Origin: Mobilitalea sp.
Lineage (GTDB): Bacteria; Bacillota_A; Clostridia; Lachnospirales; Lachnospiraceae
Length of the DNA: 5,348 nt
Direction of reading: 5' to 3'
NCBI GenBank assembly: GCA_029974875.1
Contig: JARKQP010000655.1
Location: 1 to 5,348, forward strand
Shown: positions 1 to 5,348 of the stretch, one piece after another
How positions within the stretch are numbered: position 1 is the stretch's first letter
Layout: each line of letters begins with the position of its first letter
Program-made: the position numbers and the translations under genes
The notes under the pieces: generated by a model
What the model was told of the DNA's origin: nothing
Seen by the model: the letters and a program-made list of their open reading frames with translations, nothing else
Database searches by the model: none

Positions 1-417
1 AATTGGAAGGTTATGAATGCACCGAGAGGAAATGATGGAAAACAGTCAGAAGTACTGTTCCTAAATGGAATTGGCATTTCTAATACTAGTAAGAATTATG
101 ATGCGGCGTTGAAATTCGTAAAATATCTCACCAGTGAAAAAGGACTTGCGATGTATCTGGAAGGCAACACATCGCCGCAGATTGCAGTAAGGCGTTCACA
201 GGCTGACCTTTCCGTGGCGATGTTTGATGAAAAGCATGATATGAAATTATTTAATACAGGGCTGGAGTACGCAGGATATGTAGATCTTACAAATACTTTT
301 GCAGACCAGCAGACGGTTATAGGACAGCATTTTGATCAAATATGGCATAATAATGGAGATATTCAGGGAACGTTAGACGCTATGGTTGAACAGCTGAATG
401 GATATCTTGCAGAATAG
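1..417 (+). CDS. ABC transporter sugar-type solute-binding protein, C-terminal part (5' end outside window)
   Basis: This is the extracytoplasmic binding component that captures a sugar-like solute and delivers it to the permease pair encoded next. The frame is open from base 1 and gives 138 codons before the TAG. The ATG at base 13 is internal, because the frame continues upstream of it without a stop and family members usually have about 400-450 residues. The visible part matches the C-terminal lobe of family-1 binding proteins: an APRGNDGK-like loop, then LFLNGIGIS, then NYDAALKFVKYLTSEKGL. That last segment is the usual 'skn.e.A..f..fL.s..g' helix found after the hinge. The end (HFDQIWHNNGDIQGTLDAMVEQLNGYLAE region) is the typical closing helix pair. 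The lipoprotein signal expected at the N terminus lies outside the window. The gene is followed after 40 bases by the first permease, the standard CUT1 order. The family call is firm; the ligand is unknown. Confidence 0.9.
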   Translation, partial: NWKVMNAPRGNDGKQSEVLFLNGIGISNTSKNYDAALKFVKYLTSEKGLAMYLEGNTSPQIAVRRSQADLSVAMFDEKHDMKLFNTGLEYAGYVDLTNTFADQQTVIGQHFDQIWHNNGDIQGTLDAMVEQLNGYLAE

Positions 418-443
418 ATGAGGAATATTACATCTGACGATAT

Positions 444-450
444 AAGGAGG
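444..450 (+). promoter_or_regulatory. Ribosome binding site of permease 1, supporting a TTG start
   Basis: AAGGAGG is a near-perfect anti-16S match and ends 7 bases before the TTG at 458. No in-frame ATG lies near this spacing, and the first transmembrane segment begins only about 14 residues after the TTG. The TTG is therefore the best start. Confidence 0.85.
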
Positions 451-457
451 CAGTAGT

Positions 458-1357
458 TTGGAAAAAAATAAAGGATGTCAAATAAAGAAGAAAAGTGATA
501 TTGGAATCGCATTGCTTTTTCTATTACCGTCATTGATTCTTCTAACGTTATTTGTGTTCTGGCCAATGCTTGATTCTATAAGAATGTCTTTCTATGATTG
601 GAATCCATTGAAAGGGAAGGTCTTTACCGGAATCGAGAATAGTATTAATTTGGTGCATGATAAGCTTTGGTGGTCAAGCGTGCGCAATACGGTTGTCTAT
701 ATACTTATGAATGTACCGCCAATTGTAATTTTTGCAATTCTTATGTCGGAGCTAGTTTTATTTGCAAATAAAAGAAATAAGAGTATTTCAAAACTGGTCA
801 GGGGGGCATTCTTCCTGCCATGTGCATTGTCACTTGTGGCAACAGGTGTTGCATGGAGATATTTGATGGGAACAAATTATGGAGTTATTAATAAATTCCT
901 GAATGTGATAGGGCTCCCATCCGTCGGCTGGCTGACGGATGGGAAAACCGCACTTCTATCAATGGCGGTTGTTACGATCTGGCGCTGGGCAGGATACTAC
1001 ATGGTTATGGTCGTAGCCGGCAGGTTGGAAATATCAACGGAGTTTTACGAGGCGGCAGATTTGGACGGGGCGAATGCGTGGAATAAATTTACCGCAATCA
1101 CGCTTCCGCAGCTAAAGCCGGTATTGACTTATATTATCCTGATGTGTGTGATTGGAACCTTCCAGGAATTTGACCTTGTTTATACCATGACAAACGGAGG
1201 GCCGGGTACCAGCACATACCTTACAGGACTTACCTTGTATAAGACCGCATTTTCTTCCTTGAAGATGGGATACTCCTGTACAATGGCGGTATTTATTTTC
1301 CTGTTGTCAATTATTATTTCGGTTCTACAGCTTAAACTGACAAGCGAGAAGGACTAA
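458..1357 (+). CDS. CUT1-type ABC sugar transporter permease, MalF/UgpA-like
   Basis: One of two inner-membrane subunits forming the translocation channel of a carbohydrate importer. The protein has 299 residues, a normal length for UgpA/LacF-type permeases, which lack the long periplasmic insertion of E. coli MalF. Hydrophobic segments lie at about residues 15-36, 72-97, 108-128, 165-188, 221-241 and 272-293, giving six membrane spans. The cytoplasmic EAA loop that docks onto the ATPase is intact: E198-A199-A200, D203-G204, then I214-T-L-P217. The FDLVYTMTNGGPGTST stretch after span 5 is also typical of this family. The start is TTG, chosen from the ribosome binding site. The gene ends in tandem stops (TAA then TAG) and is followed after 16 bases by the second permease. 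No ATPase gene is visible; many Clostridia use a shared MsiK-like ATPase encoded elsewhere. The substrate cannot be assigned from the permease. The gene contains a strong inverted repeat, listed separately. Confidence 0.95.
   Translation: MEKNKGCQIKKKSDIGIALLFLLPSLILLTLFVFWPMLDSIRMSFYDWNPLKGKVFTGIENSINLVHDKLWWSSVRNTVVYILMNVPPIVIFAILMSELVLFANKRNKSISKLVRGAFFLPCALSLVATGVAWRYLMGTNYGVINKFLNVIGLPSVGWLTDGKTALLSMAVVTIWRWAGYYMVMVVAGRLEISTEFYEAADLDGANAWNKFTAITLPQLKPVLTYIILMCVIGTFQEFDLVYTMTNGGPGTSTYLTGLTLYKTAFSSLKMGYSCTMAVFIFLLSIIISVLQLKLTSEKD
916..943. repeat. Perfect 10-bp inverted repeat (hairpin) inside the permease 1 gene
   Basis: The arms are CCCATCCGTC (916-925) and GACGGATGGG (934-943), exact reverse complements separated by 8 bases. 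Within the loop, G926 can wobble with T933 and G927 can pair with C932, leaving a CTGG tetraloop, so the RNA stem could reach 12 pairs. It encodes a PSVGWLTDG segment in the loop before span 4. No T-run follows it, so it does not look like an intrinsic terminator. The pairing is directly visible; any function is unknown. Confidence 0.8.
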
Positions 1358-1373
1358 TAGTGGGAGGAAAATT

Positions 1374-2234
1374 ATGGAACAAGCAATAGCAAAATCAAGA
1401 AAAAATGGAGCGATGGGGCAGATCATATGCTGGCTGGCCATTGCCGTATTAGTATTTGTGATTTTCTTTCCATTCTTGTATATATTAGCTACAGCTCTAA
1501 AGTCGGATGCGGATTTGGCGACAAGCGTGGGAAGGATTTTACCGGAACAGCTGCAATGGGGGAACCTTGCTAAAGCGTGGAAGCTTCTGGACTTCCCTAA
1601 GGCCTTCATGAACTCCTTTGTCGTCGCAATTGCGGTAACGGCTTTGACAATTTTTCTGTGCAGCTTGGCAGCCTATGTATTTACACGGCTGGAGTTTAAA
1701 GGGAAGAATTTGGTGTTTATTCTGTATCTGTCCACCATGATGATACCAATCACGGTACGGCTGATTCCGTCTTATCTGCTATGCAGGCAGCTGAACCTTT
1801 TGAATACCTATTCAGGTATGATTCTTCCACAGGTGGCGTGGGCCATACCCTTTGGTACTTTCCTGATGAGGCAGTTTTATATGGGGATTCCGAAGCAATT
1901 GGATGAAGCGGCAAAAATTGATGGGGCCACACATTTTCAAATATTTAGCAGGATATTGATGCCCCTCACAAAAGGAAGCATGACCACGTTAGGAACTTAT
2001 ACCTTTATTTCAGCGTGGAATAACTTAATATGGATGTTGTTAGTTGTACAGAGTGAACGTAAATGGACAGTTACGCTGGGAATCAGCTCAATATGCGGAG
2101 CTTCGGTCGTAAAGCAGCCCACGTGGAATTTGATTATGGGCGTGATCGTGATAGGAATGATTCCGGTATTGATTTTATTTTTTGTTTTCCAAAAATATTT
2201 TATGCAGTCTGTGGCAGCAACGGGAATAAAATGA
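1374..2234 (+). CDS. CUT1-type ABC sugar transporter permease, MalG/UgpE-like
   Basis: The second channel subunit of the importer, pairing with the preceding permease in the cytoplasmic membrane. The 286 residues match the usual MalG/UgpE length. Hydrophobic segments lie at about residues 17-40, 78-103, 112-130, 146-165, 200-225 and 253-274. The EAA loop is complete: E178-A179-A180, K-I-D183-G184, and the closing L195-M-P197. Between spans 3 and 4 the MMIPITVRLIPSYLL stretch is characteristic of MalG-type permeases, as is the C-terminal QKYFMQSVAATGIK tail (family pattern 'Q.yf..G...GavK'). The ATG is preceded by GGGAGG at 1362-1367, 6 bases upstream. The gene lies 16 bases after permease 1 and 15 bases before the dehydrogenase, so all three are almost certainly co-transcribed. 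Family assignment is firm; the transported compound is not determinable here. Confidence 0.95.
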   Translation: MEQAIAKSRKNGAMGQIICWLAIAVLVFVIFFPFLYILATALKSDADLATSVGRILPEQLQWGNLAKAWKLLDFPKAFMNSFVVAIAVTALTIFLCSLAAYVFTRLEFKGKNLVFILYLSTMMIPITVRLIPSYLLCRQLNLLNTYSGMILPQVAWAIPFGTFLMRQFYMGIPKQLDEAAKIDGATHFQIFSRILMPLTKGSMTTLGTYTFISAWNNLIWMLLVVQSERKWTVTLGISSICGASVVKQPTWNLIMGVIVIGMIPVLILFFVFQKYFMQSVAATGIK

Positions 2235-2249
2235 TGGAGGTAGATTTGC

Positions 2250-3296
2250 ATGAAAGGCTTAGTTGTAACTGAAAATAAAGAGGTTTGTTTAAAAGATGAT
2301 ATCCCGATGCCGGAGATAGGAGATTATGAGGCTCTTGTAAAAATAGAATGCTGCATGATTTGCAATGGTACGGATCTGGGAGTCATCCATGGCGATATAC
2401 ATGAAGTGGAACGATATCCGGCAGTGCTTGGACATGAAGACGCAGGGCGTGTCGTTAAAGTGGGATCGAAGGTGACCTCTTATCAGGTTGGAGATCAGGT
2501 TGTCCGGGCAGGGCAGCATAATAATGGGAAATATGCAAGCGCATGGGGCGGCTTTGCTGAGTATGGGATTGTAAAAGATTATGAAGCAATCAAAAGAGAT
2601 CATGCAGATGTGGCGGATGCTTCACTGGGCATTACCCAGCAGGTGTGCCCGGGAGATATGAAGCCGGAGGATGCCGCCCTTCTTATCACATTGAAAGAAA
2701 CCTACAGCGCAATTACCAGAATCGGAGCGGCAAATGCAAAACGGATGGTGATCATCGGTGATGGACCTGTGGCCTTGGCATTTTTGGTTTGCGGAAAGCT
2801 GCAGGGGGTAGAAGAGGTTTATCTGATAGGAAATCATAAGGAAAAGCTGGAGGTTGCCAAAGAGTTAGGAGCGACGGAGGTCTATTGGAATAAAAAGGAA
2901 GAATCTGTCTTGCAGGCAAAGAAAGAGCTGGCGAGAAAGGCAGAGATCTGTGTGGATACGATTGGCTGTAATGCGACGATTAATGAGTGTATGGATTATG
3001 TATGTGATGATGGAGTTAATGCAGTCTACGGATTGAAAAATGATGAGAAATTACAGGTAAAGATTCCAGAACTGCGTAATTTTTCAATCCATTATGTCCA
3101 GTGGCCTATTCCGGAAGCAGAAGCCGAGGCACATGAACCGGTGGTTCAGGCAATTATGGATAACAAGATTAATACAGCTGCATTTATCACGCACCGTCTT
3201 CCAATTGCTGAATATGGGAAAGGCTTTCAGGCAATAAAGGATCGCATCGCTTTGAAAGTGGTATTATACTTTTCAGATATGGAATGTGAAGTGTAA
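2250..3296 (+). CDS. Zinc-dependent medium-chain alcohol/polyol dehydrogenase (MDR superfamily)
   Basis: A cytoplasmic oxidoreductase of 348 residues, the normal MDR size, interconverting an alcohol or polyol and its carbonyl form with NAD(P). The GroES-like catalytic domain carries zinc-site residues C38 (in C-N-G-T-D, family 'CGTD') and G61-H62-E63. The Rossmann domain begins near residue 165 with IIGDGPVAL (G170-D-G-P-V-A; family GxGPVG). The four-cysteine structural zinc loop, normally around residues 90-110, is absent; the region reads GQHNNGKYASAWGGFAEYG. The Asp that usually ends the second Rossmann strand and selects NAD is replaced by G194 (IGNHKEKLE), suggesting possible NADP(H) use. 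The third catalytic zinc ligand is uncertain: E150 lies about one helical turn from the usual Glu. GGAGG at 2236-2240, 9 bases upstream, fixes the start. Its position between transporter and glycyl radical enzyme suggests that it oxidises the imported substrate or reduces the radical enzyme's product. The exact substrate is unknown. Confidence 0.92.
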   Translation: MKGLVVTENKEVCLKDDIPMPEIGDYEALVKIECCMICNGTDLGVIHGDIHEVERYPAVLGHEDAGRVVKVGSKVTSYQVGDQVVRAGQHNNGKYASAWGGFAEYGIVKDYEAIKRDHADVADASLGITQQVCPGDMKPEDAALLITLKETYSAITRIGAANAKRMVIIGDGPVALAFLVCGKLQGVEEVYLIGNHKEKLEVAKELGATEVYWNKKEESVLQAKKELARKAEICVDTIGCNATINECMDYVCDDGVNAVYGLKNDEKLQVKIPELRNFSIHYVQWPIPEAEAEAHEPVVQAIMDNKINTAAFITHRLPIAEYGKGFQAIKDRIALKVVLYFSDMECEV

Positions 3297-3311
3297 GGAA
3301 GGGTGAAAAAA

Positions 3312-3338
3312 ATGGGAAGCAGAATCAGACAGCCATAG
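3312..3338 (+). other. Possible 8-codon leader reading frame between dehydrogenase and glycyl radical enzyme
   Basis: A purine-rich AAGGAAGG (3295-3302), overlapping the dehydrogenase stop codon, sits 9 bases before an ATG that opens an 8-residue frame (MGSRIRQP) ending in TAG. Together with the 118-base gap this could be a translated leader, or simply chance in a purine-rich spacer. The peptide has no recognisable attenuation feature such as a run of one regulated amino acid. I see no convincing terminator hairpin in the gap. Confidence 0.2.
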
Positions 3339-3400
3339 GATGTCGAGGGAAGCTTCAACCAAAAATTGATGACAGCGGCAGATATTATAAGGATCCGGAT

Positions 3401-3406
3401 AGGAGG
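3401..3406 (+). promoter_or_regulatory. Ribosome binding site of the glycyl radical enzyme gene
   Basis: AGGAGG lies 8 bases before the ATG at 3415 and 11 bases before the immediately following ATG at 3418. The spacing favours the first of the two tandem Met codons. Confidence 0.8.
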
Positions 3407-3414
3407 GACCGAAA

Positions 3415-5348
3415 ATGATGTCATATCGATTTGACAAGGAACAATATTTTAAAGAAGCAAAGGCGGTATATTCAAAGTATCCAAGTGATGTTTCGAAAAT
3501 GGAGAAGCTGCTTGACGAGCAACTCATAAAATACCCGGATGCGTCATCTTTTCAGAAAAAAACATGGATTTACCGGGTTGCTGCGCAGTATGCGGATGTA
3601 ATTATATTTCCGTCCAGCCCATTTTATGCGGAAATAGATACTGGCAGAGAACAAAACAGTGTCACTGCATCCTTCCCTCCCCAGCCGGGAATCGGCTGCT
3701 GGCTGATGAAACAATATCCGGATTTTGTATTGGAATATGGGAAGTGGAGCGACTATTACGGAAGCAAAGGCGTGATGAACGGTCCGCAGTTTATGGATGC
3801 GGCGCATCACTATGCGAATTGCGAAACTGTGGTTAGGCATGGTCTAAAAGGAATCCGGGAAAATGCAGAGAAGAGAATGAAGGATAGCGAATTAGATGTA
3901 CACCAGAAAGATTTTCTGGCGTGTATGATGGATGTACTGGACAGCCTTATGACGATAGCAGGGAGATTTTCCGAGAAGGCAAAAGAAATGCTGCAGACAG
4001 AAACGGATATGATGCACCGTCACGTACTGGAACGGATTGCAGATACGGCCCAGCGCATTCCAGCCAGCCCGGCACAGACCTTCTACGAAGCATTGTGCGC
4101 AATCTGGTTTACAAGGGAAATGTGCAATGCGCTGGATGGATTAGGATTTGCTGTCATTGCACATCTGGACCGTATTTTAGAACCTTACTACCGGCGGGAT
4201 ATAGAAGCAGGAATTCTGACCCGGGAGGAAGCACAGGAGCTGCTGGACTGTTTTGTGTCCATGACGGATGCAAGATGGGATTTGGAGGCGGATCTGCCGG
4301 GTGGAACCAATGCAGATATTATTATCGGTGGATGTGATGCGGACGGAAGGATCGTGTACAATGATATTACGGAAATGATCATAGAAAGCTACCGGAAATA
4401 CCGGTTTGCAAATCCTAAATTACAGGCCAGGGTATCCCAGAGGCATCCCGAAGAATTTTTAAATCATCTGGGAGAGCTGGCAGGAATGGGAGTGAACGTC
4501 CTTTCCATATTTAATGATGATGTGATTATTGAAGCGAACCTCAGGAGGAATAAAAAGCTGGAGGACTGCAGGCTGTATGTGGCCGGAGGATGCCAGGAAA
4601 TCTGTCTTTCGAATGAAGTGAACAGCCGGGCATACACTTATTTGAATCTGGTGCAGATGCTAAATGGTTCGTTGTTCCCGGAAAAATGGAATCCGGTGTT
4701 TGCGATAGATGATTTTTCATTTCTGCCAGCATGTGAAGCAGAAGCTTTTGAGGACTTCTATCGGATTGTTATGGAAAATTACCGCAATGAGCTTCGTATG
4801 TTCATGCGTAAGTATAATGAGTTTGGCTCCTGGTGGAAAACAATCAATCCATCCCTGTTTTTCTCGGCAACGATGCCGTCCTGCATAGAAAAGGCGATGG
4901 ATGTTTCAGAGGGCGGTGCAGAGTATAACACGGATAATTTTGCGGCAACTGGTACGGGAACGGTGATTGATTCTTTATATGCGGTTAAGACTGTAGTTTT
5001 CGATAAAAAGCTTGTTTCTATGGAAAAGTTAAAGGAAGCACTGTCCAATAATTTTGAACAGGATGAAATCCTGCGCCAATATCTTTTGCATAAGGTACCA
5101 AAGTTCTGTTGTGATGCGGATGCAACCGAATTTGGGAAACGTGTGATACATGACCTGTCGGAATGCCTTGGCGGACAGCCAAATTACCGGAGAGGTTTTT
5201 TTGAACCGTCGTTATTTGCTTTCTATTCCTATGATTGGTTTAAGGATACGACAGTAGCGACAGCGGATGGAAGACGGTGTGGAACCGGGCTTTCCAGAGG
5301 AGTGAACCCGAGCGAGAGTACAGAGAATATTGATATTGCCACCTTGCT
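3415..5348 (+). CDS. Glycyl radical enzyme, pyruvate formate-lyase superfamily, GCQE active site (3' end outside window)
   Basis: An oxygen-sensitive cytoplasmic radical enzyme; about 644 codons are visible with no stop. Family landmarks in order: a HHYANCETVVRHGLKGI segment (H131/H132, probably the substrate-site His region); LDRILEPYYRRDIEAG with a 'lt.eeA.elL' helix; PKLQARVSQRHPEEFL; SIFNDDVII (residues 364-372); the thiyl-radical loop G-G-C393-Q394-E395; NPSLFFSA and SCIEKAMD (residues 478-496); DSLYAVK (519-525); and ADGRR (617-621) with NPSE (631-634). The Cys-x-Glu arrangement matches eliminating members (glycerol/propanediol dehydratase, choline lyase, HypD, IslA type, usually GCVE). 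It excludes true pyruvate formate-lyase, which has two adjacent active cysteines. Known family spacing of about 315-330 residues from Cys to the glycyl radical predicts RVxGY roughly 65-80 codons past the window and a full length near 735-750. A dedicated radical-SAM activase is required but not in view. Neighbouring sugar-type transporter genes suggest a sugar- or polyol-derived substrate, which I cannot name. Confidence 0.93.
   Translation, partial: MMSYRFDKEQYFKEAKAVYSKYPSDVSKMEKLLDEQLIKYPDASSFQKKTWIYRVAAQYADVIIFPSSPFYAEIDTGREQNSVTASFPPQPGIGCWLMKQYPDFVLEYGKWSDYYGSKGVMNGPQFMDAAHHYANCETVVRHGLKGIRENAEKRMKDSELDVHQKDFLACMMDVLDSLMTIAGRFSEKAKEMLQTETDMMHRHVLERIADTAQRIPASPAQTFYEALCAIWFTREMCNALDGLGFAVIAHLDRILEPYYRRDIEAGILTREEAQELLDCFVSMTDARWDLEADLPGGTNADIIIGGCDADGRIVYNDITEMIIESYRKYRFANPKLQARVSQRHPEEFLNHLGELAGMGVNVLSIFNDDVIIEANLRRNKKLEDCRLYVAGGCQEICLSNEVNSRAYTYLNLVQMLNGSLFPEKWNPVFAIDDFSFLPACEAEAFEDFYRIVMENYRNELRMFMRKYNEFGSWWKTINPSLFFSATMPSCIEKAMDVSEGGAEYNTDNFAATGTGTVIDSLYAVKTVVFDKKLVSMEKLKEALSNNFEQDEILRQYLLHKVPKFCCDADATEFGKRVIHDLSECLGGQPNYRRGFFEPSLFAFYSYDWFKDTTVATADGRRCGTGLSRGVNPSESTENIDIATL

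Noticed and set aside
13..417. ATG at 13 as the true start of a 134-residue protein
   Set aside because: The frame is open to base 1, there is no ribosome binding site before it, and the product matches only the C-terminal lobe of a much longer binding protein.
916..950. Intragenic hairpin as a transcription terminator
   Set aside because: It is followed by AAAACCG with no T-run on the + strand and lies in the middle of an intact gene whose downstream operon partners continue.
2063..2272. + strand frame of 69 codons bridging permease 2 and the dehydrogenase
   Set aside because: It lies out of phase over the conserved end of permease 2 and the start of the dehydrogenase, with no family signature.
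3350..3396. AAGCTT and GGATCC hexamers in the spacer as a sign of a cloning artefact
   Set aside because: Single six-base sites are common by chance, and the flanking genes and spacing look natural with no vector-like sequence.
3369..3434. 21-codon frame overlapping the start of the glycyl radical enzyme gene
   Set aside because: It has no ribosome binding site, no recognisable peptide features, and is short enough to be chance.
3564..4337. Two + strand open frames (3564-3836 and 3921-4337) in another phase inside the glycyl radical enzyme gene
   Set aside because: They overlap the continuous frame that carries all the family motifs. Their translations are low-complexity in character and match nothing recognisable.
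4391..4405. ACCGG-AAATA-CCGGT inverted repeat in the glycyl radical enzyme gene
   Set aside because: Only five base pairs; chance occurrence is likely.
1325..5048. Numerous - strand open frames of 60-104 codons
   Set aside because: All lie antisense to well-supported genes, show no recognisable domains, and are expected by chance opposite coding sequence.
3415..5348. Annotation as pyruvate formate-lyase (pflB)
   Set aside because: The adjacent Cys-Cys pair of the pyruvate-cleaving enzymes is replaced by Cys-Gln-Glu, and the transporter/dehydrogenase context does not fit central pyruvate metabolism.

Overview
The window reads as one strand of a catabolic gene cluster from an anaerobic, probably gut-type Clostridia (Lachnospiraceae-like) bacterium. 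The evidence is strong AAGGAGG-type ribosome binding sites, a TTG start, moderate-to-low G+C, tightly packed co-directional genes and an oxygen-sensitive glycyl radical enzyme. The species cannot be fixed from the sequence alone.

Layout, all on the + strand: (1) 1-417, the C-terminal third of a sugar-type ABC transporter solute-binding protein, cut by the left edge; (2) 458-1357, first membrane permease (MalF/UgpA type), TTG start; (3) 1374-2234, second permease (MalG/UgpE type); (4) 2250-3296, a zinc-dependent medium-chain alcohol/polyol dehydrogenase; (5) a 118-base gap (3297-3414) with only a doubtful 8-codon reading frame and the ribosome binding site of the next gene; (6) 3415-5348, about 644 codons of a glycyl radical enzyme of the pyruvate formate-lyase superfamily, cut by the right edge before its C-terminal glycyl radical loop. 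No RNA genes, mobile elements, CRISPR arrays or obvious terminators were seen. The first four genes are separated by only 40, 16 and 15 bases and are very likely one transcript. The glycyl radical enzyme probably belongs to it too, since no hairpin terminator is visible in the gap.

Working model (inference): the CUT1-type transporter imports a sugar, sugar alcohol or glycoside. The glycyl radical enzyme, whose active site is Gly-Cys-Gln-Glu and not the Cys-Cys pair of true pyruvate formate-lyase, performs a radical elimination (dehydration or C-X cleavage) on the imported compound or a derivative. The dehydrogenase either prepares the substrate or reduces the carbonyl product to recycle cofactor. 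I know of no characterised pathway with exactly this gene set, so this is the most interesting point of the window. The substrate cannot be read from the sequence, and the activating radical-SAM enzyme this system requires is not in view.
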